From Chrysoporthe austroafricana (lineage: Eukaryota > Ascomycota > Sordariomycetes > Diaporthales > Cryphonectriaceae), in contig JYIP02000005.1 of NCBI GenBank assembly GCA_001051155.2, forward strand, positions 4,996,703-5,060,702: DNA of 64,000 nucleotides, in the 5' to 3' direction. The stretch's first letter is position 1; each line of letters opens with the position of its first letter. Below, piece by piece: positions 36,285-49,539 of this stretch. The notes beneath the pieces were generated by a model. It was not told the DNA's origin, ran no database searches, and saw only the letters and a list, made by a program, of their open reading frames with translations. Made by a program: the position numbers and the translations under genes.

Positions 36285-36700
36285 TATTATAAATGCTGCA
36301 ATAATTCTAGGATAAACTGTAAAGTTAAAGGGTTTATGCTAGCAAAAGCGATATTAAATATAGCTTTGAATACCGAAATACGTTTAATAAAATAATCGCA
36401 AGGTTTATAAGCTTATAAGGCTAGCACTTGAATATATAATAAAGTCTAAGTAATACTTAAATTTATAATTGAAAAGCTATAGCAATCTATTTAGCAAATA
36501 TTCTATCCTTATAGATTTAGCTTTTTAATCTTTGAATTATTGGCTTATTTAATAATTTAGTAATCCTGGCTTACTGGATTATTTAATAATTTAATAATTT
36601 TTATTTTATTTAACTTTAACTTTAAGTTACGTAAAAAGTTATAAAGACTTTTTCAAATAGTGCCGGGGTAAAGCGCTTGGCTAGCTCTTTTTTCTTCTAT
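36285..36700 (-). repeat. E3 3' LTR
   Basis: Begins TATTATAAATGCTG, the reverse complement of the E2 LTR end, and keeps blocks such as AGTTAAAGGGTTTATGCTA and TTGAAAAGCTAT. The inner border is blurred by mutation. Confidence 0.75.
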
Positions 36701-36746
36701 ATATCCGTTCTATAATCTTTCTTTCTTAATCGGGATATCGGGCAGG

Positions 36747-37331
36747 ATATAAAAAACTCGTTTTGCTCGTTCAATTAAAACTTAACGTTATAATTCTTTT
36801 CTGAAAGCGGTTTTGCAGCGCGCTATGCAAATGCCTTTTTATTCGTTTTATAAGGGTTGCAATATTCTTAATTATTAAGTTTCAGAAAATAATTCTTTAT
36901 ATTATTCAGAATATATGCGGCTTAACCGTTCTTAATATAATATTTTAAAGGTTATTTCGGATAAGCTTTGCAAAATAGCTTATTAGCATTAGAAGTTAGA
37001 AAATAAGCTAAAAGCTGCAAAAGAGAAGGTATTCCGCTTGCGTTAATAGAAATGCATATAGTATAAAAAGATAATACGGGCTATTCATTATAGTATTAAT
37101 AATATTAAGGAGTTGGAAAGGTTGGAAGCGGAAAAGGCTAAGGAAAAGTGCTATAAGGCTAAGGCCGAGCGTTATGCTATGGAAGTTTTAGTTTCTAAAA
37201 GTCTTTTTCTTAAAAGTTTTGATTTGGATATTGCTTTACAGCAGTTTAATTCCGATATCGACTGGTTTGCTATTAACTTATTTGTAAGGCCCGAAGCTAT
37301 ATCGGGTTTTTCTAATTATTCTTTTAGCTAG
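36747..37331 (+). pseudogene. E3 antisense-type gene remnant
   Basis: On +, hence antisense to E3. One phase from ATA 36747 (ATG position in E2) to TAG at 37329-37331, 195 codons with about nine TAA/TAG. The segment LERLEAEKAKEK matches the coiled-coil part of the E2 gene, and LQQFNSDIDW matches LQQFGSDIDW of E2. The N-terminal cysteine cluster is mostly eroded. A third independent copy with the frame preserved shows this gene is a constant part of the element family. Confidence 0.7.
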
Positions 37332-40300
37332 CAAATTAATTGCTTTTCTTAATATTTCTTAAATGCTTATTGCGCATTATTCAAGTTATTAACTGGTTTT
37401 TAGCTATTTTCGTTTAAATAATAACTTTTCTATTTGATTAAGTATTTTCTATATTTGATTAGGTTTCGATATTTGAAAATTCTTTCGATTTCGTATTCTA
37501 ATTTATTAATTTCGATTTATATCGATTTGTTTATTCTAGTTGCTTTAAGTATTAGTTCGAGAAATAAGATATGGAATATTGGGTAGATTTTTATTCTATA
37601 GGGTAGCGCAAGTTCGAAATTAATATTTGAGGTTTTCTTTAGAATTTTGAAAAGGCTAAGCTTTTTATAATCTAGCGAGTAAAAAGGTTTTATTATTTTA
37701 ATATGCTCTTTTTATCGAATAAGATAAACTTAATCCCTTTCTTATAGGATTAGTCTTTTAATCTTTTTGGAATTAGCGTATTTTGTTATTCTTTTTATAT
37801 AAATTTTAATTCTTTCTAAAATTCCTTTTAAATTCTCTTAATTTTCCGGACTCGTTTTTCTATTGCTTCTATATTTGCTCCTAATATTTTATCGTAATAG
37901 GCTATCGGATTATAGCCGTAAAATATATAAAATAATAATTTTTTAGTTATATTTGTATTTGTATTATTATATACGAATTATATTAATAATAGCAAGTCGA
38001 CCCAGTTATTTTATTCGTAATTTATATAATATTATAAGTATTGCTTAATAATTTGGTTTATTCGTTCTATTTATTTATCTGTTTGCAAATAGAATGCTAT
38101 AAATATTTTTTGCTATATTCCGAATAATTTTATAAGTAAGGACTAGAAATTTAATATGAATTTTCTGTTTCTATCGGAAATAATTTCTCTAAGCATGCTA
38201 TAATTGGCTATAATTATTCTAAAGAATATATATACGAAATCTTCTGCTATGCTGCTTTTCTTATATAAGAAAAAATAAGCGTACTTATTTAATTTGCAAA
38301 TTATTATTAAAATGCTATTATATTGCATTTTAATTAAAGGTTTTCGTAAAAAGGATAGCTTAGTAATGAAATCTTAGCTAATAAATTGCTAAACTGCTTC
38401 CGGAATAAGAAACGATTAAAGCAATTTATAAGGCTTATAATATTCAATTTTATTTTTCTTATAGCTATTGCATTTTTATAAAATTATTTTAATCTTTTTT
38501 CTTAATTCTGAAAAATTCTAATATCTTTTAATTCTTTTATATATAGCTTTAATTCTTTAATAGCCGTATACGAGTGCACTATATATATTTCTAATATATT
38601 CGTTCTATTTTTCCGGAATTATATTTTCTGATTTCTTTTTATTATTAGAAATCTTAATAATTATATTAAGTTCTCTAATTTCGTTTACAAAATTGCTATT
38701 TTTATCTTATCGGAAGATATTCTGAAGCTCTTTAAGTTCCATATCTTAATAATCCGATCGTTTGCTAAATGCATTTGCTTTGCTATTTTCGGATCCTTTG
38801 CAATAAATAATTTTTAAATTAAATTATAAGAGGAATTCCGCTTATCTGACTTGCCGTTTATTTAGGATTTTTATTATTATAAATATTATTAGATTCTTAT
38901 AGTCGGAATGCATTATAATTTAGTATTTTGTTCCTATTAAATAGTATTGCTATTCTTTAAATGCTTTTATAATTGCTATTAATTTTTTATCCGAAATGCT
39001 ATAATTAAATTCCGGGCTATTTAATTTCTTTAAGAAATTGCTTACGACTTGGAAATATCTTTAATTATCCCGTTAACTAAATTATTTTCCGAATATATAG
39101 TCCGAAATATCGGTTTCAATTTCAAATAGCTTATTTGAGTTTGCCTTGCAAAATATAAGTTCCGATATAATTCTTTTCTTAATTTTGTTAAATGTTTTTT
39201 ATGCTTTTTATATTTATTCGAATTTTCGGTCTTTTTTCGTAAAATTTGTAAGAAAGTATATAATTTTATTATAATTTCGGATAAACTATTAATAAAAGTT
39301 AGCATAACCGAGAAATGCTTTAATTTTCTTAGTTTTTTCTAATATAAACTATTCTTTTATTACTTGAATTTTATTTTTCTATATATTAATCTTGCTTAAT
39401 TTTATTATATAATCGAAATAATTGATTTTTTATTAATAGAAATAATATTTGCTTAATTTAATAAGGAATTTATTATCTTATAAAATCTGAAATATTTATT
39501 GCATATATTACTTATATAATTCAAAATCTCTTAAATAGATAAGAATATTATCGAAATAAATAATAATAATAATATTTAAATATTTGCAAAAAATATTATT
39601 AATTATTTCTTGGAAGAATGCGAGCGTATTAATTAGTTTAAAAAGTAAAATTATATATTCAAAATATTTATAGCAAGTCCTAAAAGCTATTTTCCAAATA
39701 TTATCTTTCTTAATCCGAATATAATAGTATTTTTCTTTGAAATCGAATATAATAAACTAGTTTATTTCAATTAACCGATTTCGCATTTTTCCTATTAAAG
39801 GTAAAGAGTAGCGGTTTTTGATTATAATATCGTTAAGCTATTAGTAATTTATGCAAAGTCGTAATTTGCCGTTCTTTTTAAATATAAATAGAATCGAGTA
39901 TTTTACGAGTAATTGCGATTTCCGTATATAGCTTCTCTTTAAATTTTTATTAATATATTCCCTAAATACTTTAAGCTTTGCTTAATCGAACTTGTAAATA
40001 AAGTAATTTTATAGCTTTATTTTTTCTTTCAATAAGATTTTATAATTAAAAAGCCTATATTTTAATAAATTAATATCGAATTTCTTTTATTATAATTTCT
40101 TAAATTCGTAATATTCTTTTAATATATTTTTGAATTCGAATAATAGTCTTTTTTCGTTTTTTGAAATTTGGAAGAATAAAAAGTACTATTGAGCGTATTT
40201 TGTTTCGCTTGCTTCTTATTATTAATTTCGGGGTTTAATTTCTAGTAATTTTGAATATTTATTATTTATTAGCCCAAATTTCTTCTTGTAATCTCTCTAT

Positions 40301-40908
40301 ATTTATTATTTCAAAAGCGGTATTTCCTTATAGTTCTATAATCCATATAGCTTTATAACGCTTTGCGCTAAATCAGTTTTCCGTTAATCGCTAGTCGCTT
40401 GAATTTCTAATTTGTCTTTAATTTATATTTCCAGGTTCGAAATATCTATAACTTTTCCTTATTTTCTAGCAAGTCCGTTTGTTTTAAAGGCATATCTAAG
40501 CTTATTTAAGCGTATATTCCCAATATTATTTTCAGTAATTAAAACTTTCCTTTCTTTATTAATTATAACTTTTTTAATAAATATAGCTTATTCTTATAAA
40601 ATTTAGCCAGTAATTTAATTAATTCGAAAGTTATATTTTTTAAGCTAAAGTATTCTTAAAATCAATTTATATTATATTGTATTTATAATATCGAAAGTGG
40701 TTTTTATTATAAGGCTTTAAATTAAAATAAGTAAATAATTAATTTCCGTATCGATTATATTAAAGTTATATATAATTGCTTTGCTTTCTATAATATTAAG
40801 CTTATAGGAATCTTTCTTTTGCGTTTAAAGGATTCGTTTTTTATTAATAATTTCTAGCAAAATAAAATTTCCTGATACGCTACTATCTAAAAGCGCGCTA
40901 TATCGTTA
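37332..40908 (-). pseudogene. pol: E3 pol relic
   Basis: The minus strand shows the chromodomain linker (about 37480-37650), integrase with IISDRNRKFILNF (38143-38185 end), RNase H and RT blocks (about 38800-40020), and a protease remnant just before 40908. It is far more AT-rich than E2, and most Gln/Trp codons are stops. Confidence 0.8.
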
Positions 40909-42078
40909 TAATAGTAAACGTATTAAAATATATTATAAAGCATAATTTTCTTAAAATAGTAAATTACGTTAAAAGCATATTAAGGCATTATATAAGCTTT
41001 TCGGTAAAAGTATAGCATTTACTTAATAAATTTACTGTATATTTACTAAAGAATTTATTATAGATTTATTAAGCAAATCCATTATAAATTTACTATATCT
41101 ATAGATTTTGCTATTAATTGCCGGCCTTTTATAACTTTTATTTATAAAGGAAGCTAATAGTTAAAAATATCTTAAATAGCGGTAATACGATATAATAAGA
41201 CTTTAAGTTATACGGCAAGAAAAAGCATAATAATATTATTGGATAAAAGAAATTATATAAAAAATAATAATCGTTTTATAAAGCCAATTCGTGCTAGAAT
41301 CTTAATAAGTAAACGTGCTTATGCCGGGAATTTGAATAATAAATATGCTTATGCCGAGAATTAAAAAGAAAACCTGCTTGCGCTAAAAGCTTAAAATTAA
41401 TCCTTTACTATAACCGGTTTATGCTTAAAATAGATAGATATATATAATACTTATATATAATAAAGCTAGCCGATATTCAAATATATTTCGGTAATGCTTA
41501 ATTATATTTATTGCCGAAATATTTAGTATAAATATAATTAAAAACCAAAATTGCTTATAAATATTAATAGAAAGTATAGCTTTTAAATAATAAAGTATTA
41601 AGTAAGTATAATAATAATAAATATAAAATGAAATTACGATAGGATATATCGGTATGCAAAGCCGATAGCCGTATATAATCGTTATATAGCAATATCGTAA
41701 CTAGTCTTTAATATAAATAGCTAAGTTTATAAATTATTAGAAAAAAGCAGCATTATATATTGCTAATAAAATTATATTAATAAATAATAGCTATATTTAT
41801 TAATTAAGAATAATTTCTTAAGCTTTAGCAATAGCTTTAAAGTTTAATAAATTGCGAAAGAATATAGCAAATAGTTTTTCTTTTCCGATATAATTGCAAA
41901 AATCGATATAATTATAAATATTAAGCTATAAAGTCTTAACTAGCTTATATACTTAAATATAAAACTTAAGGCCTATTATGCGATTTTGGTATTGCAAAGA
42001 TTAAGCGGCATTGAAATAGTCTTTATTTTTATTAGCTTATTTCTGAAAAGTAACATTGAAATCGTAATTTATATCGTC
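40909..42078 (-). mobile_element. Reversed 3' fragment of a second element P (P2)
   Basis: LTR 40909-41116 (TAATAG...CTATTA, 208 bp) plus about 960 bp of the adjoining P 3' region, reverse complement of about 32770-33908. It sits inside the E3 protease and is cut off at 42078 by the head of TLH copy B. With the P 3' end it forms an inverted repeat with 1.14-1.17 kb arms and a 7.0-kb spacer. Confidence 0.9.
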
Positions 42079-44485
42079 CTATCTTTAAGTAAAAGTATCC
42101 TTAAAGTAGAGGACAGTTTTTTTGTATAGGCAAAAATTTGGCGCTAGTAAAAACCGGGGGTAAAGGATCGGTTTAAAATTATACAAACTATACTTAACCC
42201 GTTTTTCAAGGTATTTGTATCGCTTCAATTCGATCTCTTATCTATTCAATATAGTCTATAATATATCTAAATATAAGAACTGTATAACGTTTAAAAGGAT
42301 TGCAATTGCAAACCCTAAGTTTTTACCTAGAAGATTAATAGGGCAAGCCCTATTTTTTGAAATAACCAATCAAAACGAAACGGGTTTTATACTAGTCCTA
42401 ATTCGGAACTCTGATCAAATAATTAACAGATTAAAGAACTTTTTATATTACCCCTAATCCGCCCGCATTTCTAATTAAAAGATAGATTAATAAGATAAAT
42501 AAGAGAAAAAGCTAAAACTTGCTATCCTTTCAAACCCTTTTTTCCGTATATCGTAAATATCTATTTCGAATATAGCTAATCAAATCCATTTATTCGTTTT
42601 TCATTTTCAATTATATATTATAATATGTAAAGAATGCTATTTCGGCATTCTAGCAAATGAAATTCTAGCGCATTTAGCTATTTTACGCTACCGAATACTA
42701 AAAAAATAGCGATAATCTATTGCCCGTATTATTCAAAGCTTGCTTAGTATTTATTGTACGCAATAAGATTTGCAAGATTTCCGATTTCCAGATCCGTTAA
42801 GCAGTTTTATCCCGTTTTTCGGTAATATCCAGACAAATAGCCTTGCTTGCCAAAAATGCTATTTTATTAGCCGGCAATATAATAAAATGCGAGATTACTA
42901 TCGCATTTTGTACGGATAGGTTAATTCCCGTACAAATGGCCGTCCGTCTGCCTATAAAGCTATTTTCTTAATCCTTTAGCGAATGCAAGTATGCTATTAA
43001 CGGCTCTTTCCGAACCGGCAGGCTAGCAAATAATTCGAAATAAAATAGCAGAGCAATACTATAAAAGACAGGCATAATAGCAAGGAATTTCCGAAATAGC
43101 AAATTATCGTATCTTTTTGCCGAATATAATAAATATTTACCGATCAGACGGATAAGCAGATCCAGGAAAAGGATAAGCAGTTAAAGCTTAACTTATAGCT
43201 TCGCAAAATAAGCTAGGCTGCCTATTTATAAAATTTCGACCTGATCAGAATTAGGGATTTCGTTATACCAATCCGGGAAGATAAGCCGGTTTTGCAAGCT
43301 ATATAAAATAGCTTTTAGCAGAATGCCCGGCAGGTACGGGATATAGCAATCGCTATTATTATTGGCTATTTTATCCTTTTCGAAATTAACCGGAAAGATA
43401 AGCATATAAAGCCTAAGCGGCCGTTCGATAGCCGGCTCGAACCTAGCTTATAGAAGCGGTATTTAGATATTTAATACTAGATTATTAGCTATATCGTACG
43501 AACTCAGGCTATTCTGTTTGATTAGCAGCTAAAGTATCGATTAATAACCGTATAAAGCCGTTTATATTAATAGCTTTTATATTAAGCCGAAAGCATTTCG
43601 GTATGCTTGCATACGGATATTCTATCGCAATATTAGTACTTATTCTGCTATAATTAAAATAGCCCGAATATTCGTTATTTCGCAAAGTTATTTCGAATGC
43701 GAAAACGAGATTATAATAAAACGAGCCGAAGCTAGTATAGCAATTTCCGAATAATAAGCAAAAGAGCAATGCTATAAGCTTTTCGAAATTATTTAAGCTA
43801 AAATCTATTAGTATATAATAATTATTGGCTTTGAAATTAAGCTAATGCTGCTCGATTGAATTTACGAAATACGCTTATATAGTTTAAAGATTCGGTATAT
43901 ATTTGTAACGCAAGGCAAGATCGAATAGCAAGGAAATCGAATTCGCTATTATAGCATACAAGTTTCGTCTATTCAAATTTCCGATATAGCTTATAGCCTA
44001 TTAAGCTTAGCATAGCAAAGCTTTATCGAAATGCTCGAAATTCCGGACCTGGATATTCTGCCGCTTATTAATTAGCTTTCGATCGAAAATAATTATTACG
44101 AAAACCAGATCGGCTATTCATTCCTTACCGATTATCGAAATTAATAGCTTTTTGATTGCTAAGAATGGCTATTATACCGTATTCTTGCTCGTACGGAATT
44201 ATATACCGGTTAATTCAAGTAAGGCTTGTAATATATCCGGATTCGTACTTTTTGCCAATTCCGCTACCAAGCAGAGAAATTCCGTAAGCAAATCCTAATC
44301 TTAATATATTTTACCGGAAAGCAACCAGTATAGGCCTTTAAAATCTTAACTTTCCGATTAAAGAACTCGGCATACGGAAATATCCGTAATCTCTTTATTT
44401 ATAGCAGGCTTATTTATTTTGTAATTTTGTATTATAAAAGGTACTGAATAGCAATATAGTTTAAGATTATTTACTATTATTTGCT
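42079..44485 (+). repeat. TLH-type repeat, copy B (3'-truncated)
   Basis: Has the complete head and the OrsD part of the helicase frame, matching copy A to about 6802, then stops abruptly where copy C starts. It lacks a 140-bp block equivalent to 5811-5950 of copy A (deletion between short AT repeats), which shifts the frame. Confidence 0.9.
42570..44485 (+). pseudogene. OrsD-helicase fragment, copy B
   Basis: The N-terminal part of the OrsD-RecQ frame only: start codon position altered to ATA (CGAATATAGCTAATC near 42560-42575), the cysteine-rich OrsD region with several Cys lost, the 140-bp frameshifting deletion near 43640, and truncation before the helicase motifs. Stops are TAA/TAG as in copy A. 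Confidence 0.8.
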
Positions 44486-44976
44486 ATTTTTAAGTAAAAG
44501 TGTCCTCAAGGTAAAGGACAGTTTTTTTGTATGGGCAAAAATTTGGCGCTAGTAAAAACCGGGGGTAGAGGATCGGTTTAAAATTGTACAAACTGTACTT
44601 AACCCGTTTTTCAAGGTATTTGTATCGCTTCAATTCGATCTCTTATCTATCCAATATAGTCTATAACATATCTAAATATAAGAACTGTACAACGTTTAAA
44701 AGGATCGCAATTGCAAACCCTAAGTTTTCACCCAGAAGATTGATAGGGCAAGCCCCACTTTTCGAAATAACCAATCAAAACGAAGCGGGTTTTATACTAG
44801 TTTTAATTCGGAGCTCTGATCAGGTAACTAACAGATTAAAGAACTTTCTATATTACCCCTAACCCGCCCGCATTTCTAATCAGAAGATAGATTAATAAGA
44901 TAGATAAGAGAAAAAGCTAAAACTTGCTATCCTTTCAAACCCCTCTTTCCGTATATCGTAAATATCTATCTCGAAT

Positions 44977-47900
44977 ATGGCTGATCAAATCCATCCATTC
45001 GTTTTTCATCCTCAATTACATATTGTAATATGTAAAGAATGCCATTTCGGCATTCTAGCAAACAAAATTCTAGCGCATCTAGCTATTTTACGCTACCGAA
45101 TGCCCAAAAAACAGCGATAATCTATTGCCCGCATTATTCAAAGCTTGCCTGGCATCTATCGTACGTAATAAGACTTGCAAGATTTCCGATTTCCAGATCC
45201 GTCAAGCAGTTCTATCCCGTTTCTCGGTAATGTCCAGACAGACGGCCTTGCTTACCAAGAATGCTATTTTATTAGCCGGCAATACAATAAAATGCGAGAT
45301 TACTATCGCATTTCGTACGAATGGGTTAATCCCCGTATAAATGGCTGTCCGTCTGCTTATAAAGCTATTCTCCCAGTCTTTTGGCGAATATAAGTACGCT
45401 ATTAACGGCTCTTTCTGAGCCGGCAAGCTAGCAAATAATTCGAAATAGAATGGCAGAGCAGTACCGCAGAAAACGGGCATAGCAACGAGGAATTTCCGAA
45501 ATAGCAAATTATCGTATCCTTTTGCCGAATATAATAAACGTTTACCGATCAGACGGATAAGCAAATCCAGGAAAGGGACAAGCAGCTAGAACCCAACTTA
45601 TAGCTTCGCAAGGTAAGCTGGGCTGCCTATTTGCAAGGTTTCGACTTGATCAGAATTAAGGATTTCGTTATGCCGATCCGGGAAGATAAGCCGGTCTTGC
45701 AAGCTATATAGGATAGCTTTTAGCAAAACGCTCGGCAGGTACAGGATATAGCAATCGCTACTATTATTAGCCATTCTGTCTTTTTCGAAATTAACCGGAA
45801 AGATAAGCATACGAAGCCCAAGCGGCTATTCGATAGCCGGTTCGAGCCCAGCTCGTAAGAGCGGTATTTGGATATCTGGCGCCAGATTATTAGCTATATC
45901 GTACAAACCCAGGCTATCCCGTCTGATTAGCGGCCAGAGTATCGATTGATAACTATACAAAGCCGTTTATATTAACAGCTTTTATATTGGGCCGAAAGCA
46001 TTTCAGTACGCTCGCATACGGATATTCTATTGCAATATAATCGGGCCTATTTGGATTTTACGATTCAGCTTCTTGACCATCCGCTTTAGAATACTGAATA
46101 TCATAGCGCCTTCTTAAGCGCTCTAGCCGTTCTTGGTATCCGAAATAATAGCGGCTGGGCAATGCTACTCGATTATATTAATACTTATTCTGCTATAATT
46201 AAAATAGCCCGAATGCTTATTATTTCGCAGAGTTATTTCGAATGCAAAAACGAGATTGCAGCAGAACGGGCCGAAGCTGGCATAGCAATTTCCGAATAAT
46301 AAGCAAAAGAATAATGCCGTAAGCTTTTCGAAATCGTCCAGGCCAAAGTCTATCGGTATATAATAATTATTGGCCTTGAAACTAGGCTAATGCCGCTCGA
46401 TTGGATTTACGAAGCACGCTTGTATGGTTTAAAGATCCGGTATACGTTTGCAGCGCAAGGCGGAATCGAATAGCAAAGAAATCGGATTCGTTATTACGGT
46501 ATACAAGTTTTGTTTATTTAGATTTCCGATATAGCCTATAGCCTATTAAGCTTAACGCAGCAGAGCCTTGCCGAAATGCTCGAAATTCCGGATCTGGATA
46601 TCTTGTCGCTTATTAATTGGCTTTCGATCGAAAATGATTATTACGAAAACCAGATTGGCTATTCGTTCTTTACCGATTGTCGAAATTAATAGTTTCTTAA
46701 TTGCTAAGAATGGTTATTATACCGTATTCTCGCCCGTACGGAATTATATACCGGTTGGTTCGAGCAAAGCTCGCAATATATCCGGATTCGTACTTTCTGC
46801 CAGTTCCGCTGCCAGGTAGAGAAATTCCGTAAGCAAATCCTGGTCTTGATGCACTTTACTGGAAGGCAGCCGGTACGGGCCCCTAAGATCTTAACCTTCC
46901 GATCAAAAAATTCGGCATACGGAAATATCCGTAATCTCTTTATTTACGGCAGGCTTATTTGTTTTGTAATTTTATATTATAAAGGGTATCGGGCAGCAAT
47001 ATAGCTTAAGATTATTTACCGTTACTTGCTATGCGAGGTCGGGGCTTTTATTATTTAGTATTTCTGGCTTGCCCTTCCTTTTTAGCAGCAAATCGAAAGG
47101 CTTTTAAGCGCTAGCTAAGCGCGAAATCCGTTTTTCTGAGCCGAATCCGTCTTAATATCGGCATAATAGGAAGAAGAGCCGGATTCGGAATAAGCGATTC
47201 GAACTGCGCAGCCGTAACCTTCGGATCGGATACGGCGCCTTTTCCAGCAATATACGCTATAGTTATTAAGTTCCAAGATTACTATTAGCGCTTGGCGGCA
47301 TATAGCGATTGCTATTGCCTGCCGGTATTAAGGAAAAGGCTATAATAGCTGCAAGCAGGAATAATGGGAGAATAGCGAAAACGATTTGATTAATAACGAA
47401 AAGGCGGATTATATCTTGGACTTATAAGCCGGCTATAGTATAGCAATAGCTTATATAGTATACAGAAGAGAGCTATAGCAAGGACGGTTCGAATTTGCTT
47501 TCCGAAAAGACCAATTTCGAATAGCTAGCACCCAATGGCATTGCTTTCTCGGCTTCCGAAGCTCTTATAGCCATTAGATTCTTTCCAAACGGAAAAAAGA
47601 GATTTTCGAAAGAGAATTCGAGCAAAGCCGGCTACAGCGCTTCCGGCAGCTTTACGAAACCGACTTTCCCAGCCAATTACAGCAAATAATAAGGGAATAA
47701 GCGCAATTCCGAAACGGCTAGGAAGCTATACTTAAGGCAATTATACGAGGCGAAACGCTTATCTTGCAAATTGCCGGGATTAATAGCGGAAAAGCTCTTT
47801 CTTTCCTATTCCCGGCTTATTGCTCGCTCTAAAGCATTTCGATTATTATTCTTTCGATTATTGCATTATAAGGCAACTTAATCCGAAAATGCCAGGCATA

Positions 47901-49455
47901 CCAAATCGATACGCATATTTGGGCTGGGTTTGCAATTAACCGTATTGCAATTATTATTTTTGTTATGCTTGAATCTGCTATTACGCAGCAATTTCGTACT
48001 TTTATTGACCGGTTCCGGATTCGCAAGCAATTAGATCGGGTAATTATGGACGAATGCTATATTTCTTTCGATACTAAGGACGGCTTTCGGCTTAAAATAT
48101 AAGAGCTCGGGGCGATTATTGCAGCTTATAGCGTATAGCGTATTTTTTTGATAGCTATGCTGCTTTTTCGAAATAAACCTTCGTTTTTCCGTATAATATA
48201 GATTTCTCGCCCTATTATTTTCCGGATAGCTATAATTCGAAAGAATATTAGCTATCGGATATATAAAATTGCGTCCGATCAGATCGAAATTTCTATCCAT
48301 AAAGCAATCGCGCTAATCTTAGCGCGCTAGGACAAAAGCAAAGCGATTATTTATAGCAGAATTATTTAGCATATCGAAAGGCTCGGGGCCGCCCTAGGCT
48401 GCAAGATATATTATAGCAAGATAGCTAATACGCTTAGCAAGCTTGCTATTATTCAGAGGTAGATAGAAAATAAGCGTATTATTATAGCTATTAATGCATT
48501 AAGAATGGGTTTCGATATTCTTACGATTTATACGGTTATCTATACCGAACTGCTAAAGCAATTACGAAATTACGCTTAGGAAAGCGGACGAGCAGGCCGG
48601 GATAGGAATAATAGTACTGCTTTTCTTTTCTAGGACGGCCGGGCTGCTAAGAATGCCAGTAGCGAAATCAGCCAGTTTTTGCAAGAAAAGAAATGCCGCT
48701 ATATTATCCTCGATTAAGTTCTCGATAAGCATATAACCCGAATGCAATATACGGATGGCGAGGCAGCTTGCGACTTATACGAAACAAGGATTTTGCAGCA
48801 AAGCAAGCACGAAGCAGATTAGAATACTAGCCAGGAGCTTTTTGATTAAATGCAATAGAAAACCGATTGGGCGCAAAAAGAAATAGCTAGAGATGCCCGG
48901 GAAAAAGCCCGGACGGCCGATACCTTTATCCGGCAGCTCGAAATATAAGCCGGGGCCTATATTTTTTGTAAAAGCAGAAAGCGAAAAGGCATAACCGCCC
49001 TATATACGAAAGCAGATTGCTTGTCCTAGCAAGATCCGGCTTAGTACGAAATCGAAAGGAAGCAAAAGGAATTGCAAGAAATTGTCTTTGCGAAAAAGGG
49101 CCTAGCGCTATATTCGGGATATTTCTAATACAGGATTCCGCAAGCATTTTGCGAATCGTAAGCGATTATGCTGTCGGATTAGAGGTCGTATTGCCGCAAG
49201 GCCGGCAGGATATGCCAGTATCCCGGTTTGGTCGGGTCTATTCTCGCAAGCCTTTAAGCGCTTTATACTTACAAGATTTCGGCATTCGTTTTATCGTTTC
49301 TCGAGCAAAACGGGCTATTAGGCTAGGGGCAAAGCGCTATTTATATATAGCTAGGCTAGCGCTATAAATAGCTCGATATTGAAACGAATAACCTGTATTG
49401 GGCTTTTCTCGAAATAATAAAAGCGGTTAACTGCATGCTAGCAGAAGGAAGATAA
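44977..49455 (+). pseudogene. OrsD (DUF3505)-RecQ helicase pseudogene, copy C
   Basis: ATG 44977 to TAA 49453-49455, 1,493 codons in one phase. N-terminus: Cys19-X2-Cys22 (ICKEC) and a second OrsD cysteine block around residues 88-125 in which Cys/His are partly Tyr (LAYQECYF, KMRDYYR). The middle region (about 550-720) includes GNIRNLFIYG, typical of this fungal family. RecQ core: motif I AGINSGKA near residue 933, motif II DECY near 1025 (His to Tyr), a motif III remnant near 1057, motif VI ESGRAGRDR near 1202-1210, intact. After that comes a Cys-containing tail. There are dozens of TAG/TAA at Gln/Trp sites, so it is inactive. Related genes are repeated, subtelomeric, putative DNA helicases. 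The stop at 49453 may itself be a mutated Gln codon. Confidence 0.9.
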
Positions 49456-49539
49456 AGCTTGATTCGGCGGCTTATAAGACAGGAGAAAGGGAAAGGAAAA
49501 AAAAAAAAAAAAAAAAAAAAAAAACTATATTTACTACCG
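49456..49539. other. Spacer with A-run between TLH frames (copy C)
   Basis: An A-run of about 28 bp at 49497-49524. Lacks ~154 bp found in copy A beside its shorter A-run. Confidence 0.6.

Larger units (their letters stand above)
36285..40908 (-). mobile_element. Reversed chromovirus E3, 5'-truncated
   Basis: A heavily mutated relative of E2 in reverse orientation: 3' LTR (from 36285), antisense gene (on +), chromodomain, integrase, RNase H, RT and protease, in that order along +. It stops in protease at 40908, where a P fragment is inserted. Gag and the 5' LTR are absent. It inserted in satellite DNA; the left flank is TTAAG. Confidence 0.9.

Noticed and set aside
45125..45564. Several overlapping short open frames on both strands near the start of TLH copy C
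   Set aside because: They are alternative phases of the OrsD-coding region; only the phase starting at 44977 shows the family cysteine pattern.
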